From: Kiritimatiellia bacterium
GTDB lineage: Bacteria > Verrucomicrobiota > Kiritimatiellia > RFP12 > UBA1067
Assembly (NCBI GenBank): GCA_016284515.1
Contig: JAEEOY010000150.1
Location: 1 to 32,878 of the forward strand
Reading direction: 5' to 3'
Length of the DNA stretch: 32,878 nt
The position numbers were made by a program, and so were the translations under genes. Positions 8,501 to 15,180 of the stretch are shown here, piece by piece. Position 1 is the first letter of the stretch. Each line of letters starts with the position of its first letter. The notes beneath the pieces are model-generated. The model was not told the origin of the DNA, made no database searches, and was given only the letters and a program-made list of their open reading frames with translations.

Positions 8501-9050
8501 CGGCAGGGGGCAGCTTGAGGGTTCGCATACATTCGACTCCCACATCTGCCTCGTGAAGTCGCCGTGGCTCGATGACAGGGCCGACGGAATCGTGCTTGGT
8601 TTCGCGGACACGAACACGTCCGTGTCGTGCGAGCTCAATCTCAACGAAGGCGGACTTGACGTCGGCTACACGTCCGTCACCGCTGCGCTCAACATCGCGT
8701 CCAACGGAGTCGTCGACGTGCGCTTCACTCCGGCAGGCGACGCGACGCTTCCAGGAGAGCTGTACGTGGACGCCGGGAACGGGACGCGCAGGAGGGTGCA
8801 GCCTCTCAAGTACTGCTCGTCGAGGCTTGTTCCGTACGAATTCGACGGTTCCGTCCTCAAGGCGTTCGTGACGGTCAGCGGTGCGATAAAGGGCAGGAGC
8901 GGCGTTCCGCGCGAGGAGCACGGCGCGTTCTTCTCCGCCGTCGTGAACCTCGAGATCCCGGTCGACGGCGAGGGCAGGGCGGACATTCCCGGCGCGACCT
9001 GCTCGCTGCTCGAGGCGCCGGTGGTGTATCCCGTGTACGTGACGCAGTGA
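5532..9050 (+). CDS. Secreted repeat protein with Ig-like (He_PIG) and InlB B-type repeats
   Basis: Of the 1172 residues, the first ~28 form a standard signal peptide (MKTKFLRFCGAIASAISLIAV..ASDASA). Two tandem units (about 33-215 and 220-395) each combine a putative Ig domain (LPSGLKFTAK, NTIYGxPTxSGIYNATV) with an InlB-B/Flg_new type repeat (AARGYVFAGWYxD, DxTxYAKF). Two more Ig-like domains follow (about 405-580, LPAGLKFDAS and LPSGMTYNAS). A beta-rich region (VGDFGFELDLTDESGA...) and a Gly-rich linker (GGSGGGGIIGGGD) lead to a second beta-rich C-terminal module starting near WAAGTFYGYH. No catalytic motif is recognised. A cell-surface adhesin or polymer-binding role is likely by domain content but unproven. 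The start is fixed by promoter spacing and signal peptide; translation is probably leaderless. Confidence 0.85.
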   Translation: MKTKFLRFCGAIASAISLIAVPASDASAESAAFVSGEIAAEYETGAEIAPVVLSVGGQAPLTVRASGLPSGLKFTAKALSVKATRTTPAREYEANTIYGIPTRSGIYNATVSVTAADKSKASEVFKFVIRREGEKVIDLVAGAEGCKVSGAGVYLPGKKVSLKATAARGYVFAGWYSDESYSQPIDGSADFRTASYPYVVEDSDATFYAKFIPTTDDWATVDATAEAEYATGSEIIPIAVAADGGSLPTAKVAGLPSGLKFTAKELVIKGRNGTVEREYAANTIYGTPTKSGIYNATVTVTTAGKAKAEKTLKFIVRKDGEIILDAVASAPGCKTAGAGVYAAGKKVSLRATAARGYVFAGWYADSGFSVPAETPVDFRTASMSYIAPESDTTLYAKFVESSEDGSIVIDTADSYAYSDAVDLKIGVESTSLPKVTVSTLPAGLKFDASTLTIKKGSATVPKPGTYPVTVKATNATVKKAVTKTFSIIVDNFTDANGLFVGGIANGPGEKYVATVGVEGGDLPSLELLDETMKLKVSGLPSGMTYNASEKRIAGAPSKAGTFTVTLTVGTAVSTFTLVVEPLPAWLVGDFGFELDLTDESGATNRVTWQDMTVTSAGKVSGRGRCFALAKSGDWTDAWLGSWTGRIVSRSGEGNSLKFVVRREVVAKSGDATVTYVLNLEVKPEVLNDATVASISGALEPIDHGITGGDGDGIGAAVSNGGANVWTKAAGTSVAPAFESGLAMNLDITAPQTRVWDANVSFEYEGTLHLAFGKSGSVTYYYVSPEDGSVSGTGTATPVLSSQTGGSGGGGIIGGGDAPKPAGNVWHFPVVCAPKERTPFVAIVEMKASAEEKTLSAETVELSVLKICARERDPYCGWAAGTFYGYHLLRNFDNGGASGYHRVVKIALPKSGGLTMYEVGLAGTERITQYYMTTNTVEADGARMEFNASFSTTKNSYGNSSATISRIWETLSNVVERAELDGLAVGVLEGDGRGQLEGSHTFDSHICLVKSPWLDDRADGIVLGFADTNTSVSCELNLNEGGLDVGYTSVTAALNIASNGVVDVRFTPAGDATLPGELYVDAGNGTRRRVQPLKYCSSRLVPYEFDGSVLKAFVTVSGAIKGRSGVPREEHGAFFSAVVNLEIPVDGEGRADIPGATCSLLEAPVVYPVYVTQ

Positions 9051-9122
9051 TTCCACGCGGTTTCCCCGTGATTATAAAAGGGATGTCGTTGCATTTACGA
9101 ATGGGATGTGTCGTTTCTCCGG

Positions 9123-9154
9123 TTTTGGTATAATTGACGCAACCAAAGAGAGGA
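9123..9154 (+). promoter_or_regulatory. Extended -10 promoter and SD for the 760-aa gene
   Basis: TTTTGGTATAAT ends at 9134, predicting +1 near 9141. AGAGGAG (9148-9154) follows as SD, 10 nt before ATG 9165. The leader is about 24 nt. No -35 hexamer is recognisable. Confidence 0.7.
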
Positions 9155-9164
9155 GCCACAGCAC

Positions 9165-11447
9165 ATGTTCGTAATTGCATCGATTATAGCCGCGGCGCTC
9201 ACGCTGCCGCCGTTCGGCGAGGTAAAGGTGGTCGACGAGATCGACTGCACGAAGTCGGACCACCGGTTCGTCGACAGCCCGAAGGGCTCGAGCACGGTGG
9301 AGACGGTAGCAGGCAGGCAGTGCCGCGTCCTTCCCGTCCAGGGAGGGAAGTCGTCGTACCTCAACTGGCGCATAGGCGAGGGCAAGGGGCTCAAGCCGAA
9401 TGGCGCGTACGTTCTCGTGATCGAATATCCCGACGACAAGCCGCGCAGCTACTTTGTGCGCAACTACGGCAACAACTCGCGCCGTTCGTTCTACACGGGC
9501 GCGGCCACGGGCGATGCGTACGAGGGGCCGATCGTCCACCACAAGCCGGAGTCGCTCAAGATTCCGCAGAGCGGCGCGTACGAGAAGTGGACGGCCCTCT
9601 CGATACTCAGCGAGAAGGCGTCCAACCTGCGCGACCTCGATGCGAAGAAGTCGGAGGCCGCCGGAGTGAAGCAGTTCCTCGACATCGCGACGGAGGGCTT
9701 CGACGTCGTCGTCGGACAGTACCGCCGCGAGTGGAACCCCGCCTCGGAGGGCGTCGCCGTGTCGAAGATTCAGCTCTGCGAGATAGTCGACGAGAAGGCG
9801 GCGTGGGCGAACGTCAACCTGCCGCCGGCGCCGCTTCCGCGCCGCCACGTGTTCTGGCGCGAGGAGATGAGCGACGGACAGATGGACGCCCAGTGCAAGG
9901 GCAACGCGGGCGTTGACTGGTTCGAGCAGAAGTGCAGGGCGATGAAGTTCTTCGGGCAGAACACGTTCTGCAAGGACCTCCTGGAGTTCGGACACAACCA
10001 GCATTGGGACTGCAACTGGAAGCAGGGCAAGCCGGGCGGCAAGACGTGGAAGTGGATGTGGGGCACGAAGGGAGAGCTTGCGGACCTCTGGTCGAAGCTC
10101 GTTCCGATGGTCGTCGACAAGTACGGCTTCGACATCCTCCCGTACTACGAGTACGCCGGCGCGTCGGGCGATCCGTCCGAGTCGCTCGGTCCGCAGAAGA
10201 GGGCGGAGCCGCTCGACATGGACAACAAGCCCGACAGGGCCACGAAGGGCGCAAACTACACGCACATCTGGTGGACGGACGGCTCGCTTCGCGTCGACAT
10301 AACCGACCCCGACACGATCGAGGAGCTCAAGTACGTGCTCGAAGGCACGATCCTCCGCTACTCCGAGCAGGTCGCGAAGGGCGGCTTCGCCGGAGCCCTG
10401 ATGCGTCCGAGGCCCGGTCAGTGGGCCGTCGGATTCTCCGACAGGACGCGCGAGAGGTTTGCGAAGGAGGCGAACGGAGGCAAGAGCGTCTCGCGCGACG
10501 ACCTGAAGCGCGACAAGGCGCTCTACGAACGCTACATCGCGTGGTGGGGCGAGAAGCGCGCGAAGTTCATGGACGAGATTCGCAGGTATCTCGAGGAGAA
10601 CGGAGTCAAGAACGCTATGGCGATCCTCGAGAACGACGACAGCGAGACTGGACGCTTCCTCGCCGACGCTGACGGAATGGTAACCGACGATCCGGCCGCG
10701 TGGAAGGCGCGTCTGCCAGGCAAGAAGTTTACGGACATAAACGATCCGCGGCTCGTCAAGGACCATCTCTTCATGAAGTCGCTCAGGTCTCCTTCCGGAA
10801 CGTGGGGCCCGTGGGAATGGCAGCACGCCTCGCCCGCGTGCGATCCCGAGCACTACGCCGGGATGAAGAACGTCTGGATCGCGCTTCCGTTCCACGCGCT
10901 CTTCACGGTGACGGACCCCGCGTGCTTCTCCGCCTTCGGCAACGCGGACGGAACGGAGACGATCATCCGCCACTACGACCTCAACGAGGGCACGCTCGAC
11001 GATCTCGGATACGCGATGGCCGACTGGGAGCGCGCCGGAAGGGCGTGCATGCTCTCGGAGATCACCGCGGTCGCGAACGGCGATCCAGTGAACCTCGGCT
11101 ATCTCATGGGATCGAACTACACGCGCGGCTTCCCCGGTCCGGTGAGGGAGTTCAACCAGAACTTCCTCGCGCTTCCGGCCGTGAAGTCCACTGTCGTGAA
11201 GGGCGCGTGCTCCGATCCGGAAGTCGTCCTCCGCGAGATCGACTGTTCCGCGTTCGGCGTGAAGGCGAAGTACTACGCGCTTGTCCACACCGGGCTCGCC
11301 GAGAAGCATGACGTCGTCGTCAGGCTGCCGAAGGGAGCGAAGGACTCCGTGGAGTTCCTCGCGTACGGCAGGACGCGTCCGCTGAAGAACGGCGCGCTCG
11401 AGTTCAAGAAGCTCAAGCCGCTGCAGCTCATCGCCATCAGGCGCTGA
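9165..11447 (+). CDS. Secreted glycosidase-like protein of unrecognised family
   Basis: The product has 760 aa. It starts with a short hydrophobic segment (MFVIASIIAAALTLPP) that could be a minimal signal peptide, although it has no positive charge. The N-terminal ~200 residues look like a beta-sandwich (YVLVIEYPDDKPRSYFVRNYG). The central part (about 220-620) has the alternating helix/strand texture and aromatic-rich loops of a TIM-barrel hydrolase: FGHNQHWDCNW, DILPYYEYAGASGDPSESLG, THIWWTDGSLRVDITDPDTI, MAILENDDSETGRFLADADGMVTDDP. The last ~80 residues form a beta domain (VVVRLPKGAKDSVEFLAYGRTRPLKNG) like those ending many GH-A clan proteins. I cannot name the family or the catalytic residues. 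Its neighbours suggest work on plant or mucin glycans. Confidence 0.6.
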   Translation: MFVIASIIAAALTLPPFGEVKVVDEIDCTKSDHRFVDSPKGSSTVETVAGRQCRVLPVQGGKSSYLNWRIGEGKGLKPNGAYVLVIEYPDDKPRSYFVRNYGNNSRRSFYTGAATGDAYEGPIVHHKPESLKIPQSGAYEKWTALSILSEKASNLRDLDAKKSEAAGVKQFLDIATEGFDVVVGQYRREWNPASEGVAVSKIQLCEIVDEKAAWANVNLPPAPLPRRHVFWREEMSDGQMDAQCKGNAGVDWFEQKCRAMKFFGQNTFCKDLLEFGHNQHWDCNWKQGKPGGKTWKWMWGTKGELADLWSKLVPMVVDKYGFDILPYYEYAGASGDPSESLGPQKRAEPLDMDNKPDRATKGANYTHIWWTDGSLRVDITDPDTIEELKYVLEGTILRYSEQVAKGGFAGALMRPRPGQWAVGFSDRTRERFAKEANGGKSVSRDDLKRDKALYERYIAWWGEKRAKFMDEIRRYLEENGVKNAMAILENDDSETGRFLADADGMVTDDPAAWKARLPGKKFTDINDPRLVKDHLFMKSLRSPSGTWGPWEWQHASPACDPEHYAGMKNVWIALPFHALFTVTDPACFSAFGNADGTETIIRHYDLNEGTLDDLGYAMADWERAGRACMLSEITAVANGDPVNLGYLMGSNYTRGFPGPVREFNQNFLALPAVKSTVVKGACSDPEVVLREIDCSAFGVKAKYYALVHTGLAEKHDVVVRLPKGAKDSVEFLAYGRTRPLKNGALEFKKLKPLQLIAIRR

Positions 11448-11474
11448 CAGCGCGGCGTGACGTCCGGCGTTCCG

Positions 11475-11496
11475 TTTTTTTGGTACAATAGGGGGT
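11475..11496 (+). promoter_or_regulatory. Extended -10 promoter, leaderless spacing (sensor kinase)
   Basis: A run of seven T and then GG-TACAAT (hexamer 11484-11489) places +1 at about 11496, one base before ATG 11497. The AGGGGG between box and ATG lies upstream of the predicted +1, so it probably does not act as an SD. Confidence 0.65.
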
Positions 11497-12708
11497 ATGG
11501 AAGACATCTCCCATGAAAACGGGGCGCCCTGGCTGTCTGAAAAGGTGCTGAGGGCCGCGCCGGCAATTGCCGCCGCGGCCTTTGCCGTGCTTCTCGTCGC
11601 GTTTTACGCGAGCCTCATGGAGTACCGCGCCTCGATCGAGACGGACGCGCGGCGCGAGCTCGAGGCGCGCGCGGAACTTGCCGCGATGACGCTCGCCGAG
11701 CCGCTGCGCACGCAGGACTTCGCGAGCGTGCATGCGTTCGGAGAGTCGTGCCGCGCGATGGGCTACTACCTCTGCATCACGTCGTCCGCCGGCGGCAGGC
11801 TGTTCGCGAACTACCAGGGGGTCGGGCCGACGAAGGTCTCGATCCATGCGTTTGCCCATGCCGGGGAATACGACGTCATGCTCTTCCGCATGCGTGCCGA
11901 GGTGTTCGCGCCGTACCGCAAGGCGTATCGGCTCTTTCTCCTCGCCGCGCTTGCTGGCGCCGCCGGCATGTTCTTCTTCTTCTTCGCGTTCTACCGCCAG
12001 CGCGTGCGGCTGCGCGAACTCGCGCGCTCAGAGCGCTTCAGGCGCGAGTTCGTAGCGGACGTCTCGCACGAGATCAAGACTCCGCTCACCGGCATACTCG
12101 GCGCGGTCGAGATGCTTGGCGACGATCCGCCGGATCCCGCGGTGCGCGCGAGGCTCCTAGGGATGGTCGGCAAGGAGTCGAAGCGCCTCAACGCGCTCGT
12201 GCAGCAGATACTCGACCTCGCGCGCCTGGAGCGCGAGGGGGATGCGCTGGACCTCGCGGAAACTGACCTTGCGGACGTCGCGCGGGAGACTGTGGAGTCG
12301 ATGCGCGAGCGCGCCGAGGGTGCGGGCGTGCGGCTGGAACTGTCCGCAACGCCCGGTGAATGCGTGGCGAAGGTGGACGCGCGGCTTGTCGGCGAGGCGC
12401 TTGGAAACCTCGTCGCGAACGCGATAAGGCATTCCGGCTCGCCGACGGTCTCAGTGTCGGTGTCGCGCGCGGCGCGCGGCTTTTCGATTTCCGTCGAGGA
12501 TCACGGAACCGGAATTCCGCCAGAGCACGTGGAGCGCGTGTTCGAGCGCTTCCACCGCGTCGACCCTGCGCGCGCGGCGGAATCCGGCGGCGCGGGACTC
12601 GGACTTGCAATCGTGCGCCGCATCGCGCGCATGCACGGCGGCGAGGCGACGCTTGAGCCGGCGAAGCCGCACGGATGCCGTTTTTCGGTGCTCATTCCGG
12701 TCGCTTGA
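11497..12708 (+). CDS. Membrane sensor histidine kinase (orphan)
   Basis: The 403-aa protein has two membrane segments (about 20-41 and 147-166) around a ~105-residue extracytoplasmic sensor. All kinase boxes follow: H box SHEIKTPLTGI with phospho-acceptor His near 191, N box LGNLVANAIRHSG, G1 VEDHGTGIPPEH, F box FERFHRVD and G2 GGAGLGLAIVRRI. It would autophosphorylate at the His and pass the phosphate to a response regulator, in the manner of PhoR-type kinases; there is no HAMP domain. No response regulator lies beside it, so its partner must be encoded elsewhere. The sensor part shows no named fold that I recognise. Translation is likely leaderless. Confidence 0.9.
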   Translation: MEDISHENGAPWLSEKVLRAAPAIAAAAFAVLLVAFYASLMEYRASIETDARRELEARAELAAMTLAEPLRTQDFASVHAFGESCRAMGYYLCITSSAGGRLFANYQGVGPTKVSIHAFAHAGEYDVMLFRMRAEVFAPYRKAYRLFLLAALAGAAGMFFFFFAFYRQRVRLRELARSERFRREFVADVSHEIKTPLTGILGAVEMLGDDPPDPAVRARLLGMVGKESKRLNALVQQILDLARLEREGDALDLAETDLADVARETVESMRERAEGAGVRLELSATPGECVAKVDARLVGEALGNLVANAIRHSGSPTVSVSVSRAARGFSISVEDHGTGIPPEHVERVFERFHRVDPARAAESGGAGLGLAIVRRIARMHGGEATLEPAKPHGCRFSVLIPVA

Positions 12709-12732
12709 AGTTACACAGGGCAGGGGGAAATT

Positions 12733-12759
12733 TGCTATACTATTTTGCCAAACGGAGAG
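12733..12759 (+). promoter_or_regulatory. Extended -10 promoter and SD for yggS
   Basis: TTGCTATACT (TGN plus TATACT at 12736-12741) predicts +1 near 12748. CGGAGAG (about 12753-12759) is the SD, 7 nt before ATG 12767. Confidence 0.6.
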
Positions 12760-12766
12760 TAGCAAG

Positions 12767-13582
12767 ATGAGAGAGTTTGGAGAGATACTTGAAGACGTTC
12801 GCGGCAGAATCGCCGCGGCGTGCAAACGCGCGGGGCGGAGCCCCGACGAGGTGGAGATCGTCGCCGTGACGAAGACGCACGGCGCGGAGGTCGTGAAGGA
12901 GGCGTGGGACGCAGGACTGACGATCGTCGGAGAGAACAAGGTGCAGGAGGCGGCGTGGAAGAAGCCGGCGAGCGTGTCGGGTCCGTCGTGGCACCTCATC
13001 GGGCACCTCCAGTCGAACAAGGTCCGCCACGCGCTCGAGCTGTTCGACTTCATCCATTCCGTCGACTCGGTGAAGCTCGCGGACAGGATAAACCTCATTG
13101 CGGACGAGACCGGCGCGTCCCCGCACATCCTTCTCGAGGTAAACGTCTCGGGGGAGAAGTCCAAGAGCGGGATGAAGCCCGAGGACGTCCGCTCGGCGGT
13201 CGAGCACATCGTCTCGGAGTGTCCGCGCGTCACGCTCGAGGGGCTTATGACGATGGCGCCTTTCAGCGAGAACCCGGAGGACGCGAGGCCGTACTTCCGC
13301 CGGCTGCGCGAGCTGCGCGACTCGCTCGAAAGCGAGCTCGGGGTCGGGCTCCCGAGGCTGTCGATGGGGATGAGCGGAGACTACGAGGTCGCCGTCGAAG
13401 AGGGCGCGACATGGGTGAGGCTCGGCACGGTGCTTTTCGGCGAGAGGCCGAAGGTGAAGCGCGTTGCGTCGTCAGACGGCGACGACGGGTCGACCCCGTG
13501 CGGTGATTCGGACACGTACGCGGGCTTCGGAGGGCTCGACTCCTATTCCGGAGCTGGTCCGACGGCGAAGATTCTCGACTGA
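12767..13582 (+). CDS. yggS: YggS/PLPBP-family pyridoxal-phosphate homeostasis protein
   Basis: The tracked ORF starts at 12605, inside the kinase gene. I place the start at ATG 12767 because an SD and promoter sit directly before it and MREFGEILEDVRGRIAAACKRAGR is the usual N-terminus. This gives 271 aa. Family marks are EIVAVTKTHGAEVVKEA (PLP lysine in VTKTH), GENKVQEA, WHLIGHLQSNKVRHAL, VNVSGEKSKSGM, GLMTMAPF, LSMGMSGDYEVAVEEGATWVRLGTVLFGER. The fold is a single alanine-racemase-like barrel that binds PLP and buffers its level; no enzymatic reaction is established for it. After GER the protein carries about 44 extra residues rich in Gly, Ser and Asp that the family normally lacks. Confidence 0.9.
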   Translation: MREFGEILEDVRGRIAAACKRAGRSPDEVEIVAVTKTHGAEVVKEAWDAGLTIVGENKVQEAAWKKPASVSGPSWHLIGHLQSNKVRHALELFDFIHSVDSVKLADRINLIADETGASPHILLEVNVSGEKSKSGMKPEDVRSAVEHIVSECPRVTLEGLMTMAPFSENPEDARPYFRRLRELRDSLESELGVGLPRLSMGMSGDYEVAVEEGATWVRLGTVLFGERPKVKRVASSDGDDGSTPCGDSDTYAGFGGLDSYSGAGPTAKILD

Positions 13583-13617
13583 CCGCGTCAACTTTAGCCT
13601 TGTCCATTTCGGTCAAT

Positions 13618-13629
13618 ATTTGGTACAAT
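13618..13629 (+). promoter_or_regulatory. Extended -10 promoter of rnfC
   Basis: ATTTGGTACAAT, with the hexamer TACAAT at 13624-13629, predicts +1 near 13636 and a 72-nt leader before the chosen GTG at 13708, the longest leader in the window. Confidence 0.6.
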
Positions 13630-13646
13630 TTCAGTCAGAAGGGTTA

Positions 13647-13679
13647 AGGCGCGGCGGTTTGCCGTAAAGCCGCGCGCCT
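13647..13679 (+). promoter_or_regulatory. GC-rich hairpin in the rnfC leader
   Basis: AGGCGCG (13647-13653) pairs with CGCGCCT (13673-13679) in a 7-bp stem. Inside it CGGC and GCCG (13652-13655, 13661-13664) can form an alternative small hairpin. It sits between the promoter and the start codon. It may be a regulatory leader; no known riboswitch class is recognised. Confidence 0.4.
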
Positions 13680-13707
13680 CGTGTCCGTTCGAATAAGGTC
13701 GCAAGAA

Positions 13708-15090
13708 GTGAAAACAGTCAAGAGTCCATTCAAGTTCAAGGGCGGGGTTCATCCCGACTACAACAAGGAACTCGCGCGTGGCAAGGCCATCGAGACGATG
13801 CCTGTCCCGGCGGAGCTGGTCGTCTCGATGAGCCAGCACCTCGGCGCGCCGGCGAAGTGCGTCGTGAAGGCGGGCGACTATGTCGCGAAGGGACAGCTCC
13901 TCGGCGAGAAGAACGGCTTCATATCGGTGCCGGTGTACGCTTCGGCGGCAGGGCTCGTAAAGTCGGTCGAGCCGCGTCTCGGCCCGGCCGGCGGCAAGGC
14001 GCTCGCAGTCGTGATCGACACGACCGCTCCCGCGCCCGAGGGCTTTGACGCCTCCGAGTGCACGCTCCCCCCGCTCGACTGGAAGACCGCGACGAAAGAG
14101 GAGCTCCTCGCGCGCGTCAACGACGCGGGAATCTGCGGAATGGGCGGCGCGGGCTTTCCAACGTGCGTGAAGCTCAATCCCCCGCCCGGCAAGCGCTGCG
14201 AATACCTCATCCTCAACGGTGCGGAGTGCGAGCCGTACCTCTGCGCCGACCACCATCTCATGCTCGAGCGGGCGGACCGCGTCCGCCTCGGCGTTGAGAT
14301 CATGCGCAAGGTGCTCGGCATGCCCGCCGTCAGGATCGCGATCGAGGCGAACAAGCCGGACGCGATAGCGGCGATGGAGAAGGCTTTCGCCGACATCGAC
14401 GGCAACGTCGAGATAGTCGTGCTTCCGGTGCTGTATCCGCAGGGCAGCGAAAAGCACCAGATCTTCGCTACTGTCGGACGCGTCGTGCCCGAGCCGCCGG
14501 CGCTGCCGATCGACGTCGGATGCGTCGTCGAGAACGTCGGCACGGTCGCCGCGATAGCGGACGCGGTGGAGAAGGGGCACATCCTCCTCTCGCGCGTCAC
14601 GACGGTTTCGGGCGATGCCGTCGCCGAGCCGAAGAACGTCGAGGCGCCGCTCGGGACGAAGTACGCGGACCTCATCGCGTTCTGCGGAGGCGAGAAGGGA
14701 CATGTCGCCAAGCTGATCTCCGGCGGAACGATGATGGGCTTCGCCGTGTCGACGGCCGAGATCGCGACGACCAAGACGACCTCGGGTCTGCTGCTCCTTT
14801 CTGACAGCCGTGTCTTCCAGTACAGCTCGCAGGCATGCATAAACTGCGGCAGGTGCGTGAGGGCGTGTCCGATGAACCTGAACGCCGCGGAGATCGCAAA
14901 GGCGGTCGAGGCGGACGACATAAAGGCCGCGGAGGACGCGCATGTGATGACGTGCATCGAGTGCGGTGCGTGCAGCTTCAGCTGCCCCGCGTACCGTCCG
15001 ATAACCCAGTTCTGCCGCCGCGCGAAGAACTCGATCCGCGCGCGCATCGCCGCGGAGAAGGCGAAGGCCGCAGCGGCCGCGGGGAAATAG
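13708..15090 (+). CDS. rnfC: Electron transport complex subunit RnfC
   Basis: I chose GTG 13708 (AAGG 9 nt upstream) over the tracked GTG 13681, because V-KTVKSPFKFKGGVHP matches the usual RnfC start; this gives 460 aa. The family marks are FKGGVHPDYNKE, the N-terminal barrel (CVVKAGDYVAKGQLLGE), the flavin/NADH-binding GMGGAGFPTCVKL and LILNGAECEPYLCADHHLM, and two [4Fe-4S] motifs near the C-terminus (CINCGRCVRACP, CIECGACSFSCP). RnfC is the peripheral NADH- and ferredoxin-side subunit of the Rnf complex, which couples electron flow between ferredoxin and NAD to Na+ or H+ transport. rnfD follows after a repeat-filled 90-nt gap; the other subunits do not. Confidence 0.92.
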   Translation: MKTVKSPFKFKGGVHPDYNKELARGKAIETMPVPAELVVSMSQHLGAPAKCVVKAGDYVAKGQLLGEKNGFISVPVYASAAGLVKSVEPRLGPAGGKALAVVIDTTAPAPEGFDASECTLPPLDWKTATKEELLARVNDAGICGMGGAGFPTCVKLNPPPGKRCEYLILNGAECEPYLCADHHLMLERADRVRLGVEIMRKVLGMPAVRIAIEANKPDAIAAMEKAFADIDGNVEIVVLPVLYPQGSEKHQIFATVGRVVPEPPALPIDVGCVVENVGTVAAIADAVEKGHILLSRVTTVSGDAVAEPKNVEAPLGTKYADLIAFCGGEKGHVAKLISGGTMMGFAVSTAEIATTKTTSGLLLLSDSRVFQYSSQACINCGRCVRACPMNLNAAEIAKAVEADDIKAAEDAHVMTCIECGACSFSCPAYRPITQFCRRAKNSIRARIAAEKAKAAAAAGK

Positions 15091-15168
15091 TTAGGTGGTT
15101 AGGTAGTTGGGTAGTTAGGTGGTTATTAGGTAGTTGGGTAGTTAGGTGGTTGGATAGTTAGGTGGTTT
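15088..15168 (+). repeat. Octamer tandem repeat (T-R-GTT-R-GG) between rnfC and rnfD
   Basis: About ten head-to-tail units of TAGTTAGG, TGGTTAGG, TAGTTGGG and similar fill the intergenic space. The rnfC stop TAG (15088-15090) is the first three bases of the array. A longer 26-nt block, beginning TTAGGTAGTTGGG, occurs twice (15099-15124 and 15126-15151). The plus strand has many spaced GG pairs and almost no C, so a two-tier G-quadruplex is possible in DNA or mRNA. The array ends just before the rnfD SD (AAGGAG, 15169-15174). Confidence 0.9.
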
Positions 15169-15180
15169 AAGGAGAAAACG

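Noticed and set aside
5766-9056. 1096-aa minus-strand ORF opposite the repeat protein
   Set aside because: Arginine-rich low-quality reading of the complementary strand; the plus strand has promoter, signal peptide and domains.
9072-11507. 811-aa minus-strand ORF opposite the 760-aa gene
   Set aside because: Shadow ORF; no promoter, no motifs, and it covers two plus-strand promoters.
12605-12766. Tracked N-terminal extension of yggS
   Set aside because: It overlaps the kinase gene and precedes the promoter and SD; MREFGEILEDV at 12767 is the family start.
13580-13615. TGACCG...CGGTCA inverted repeat at the yggS stop
   Set aside because: Six base pairs with a 24-nt loop and no T run; too weak for a terminator or operator call.
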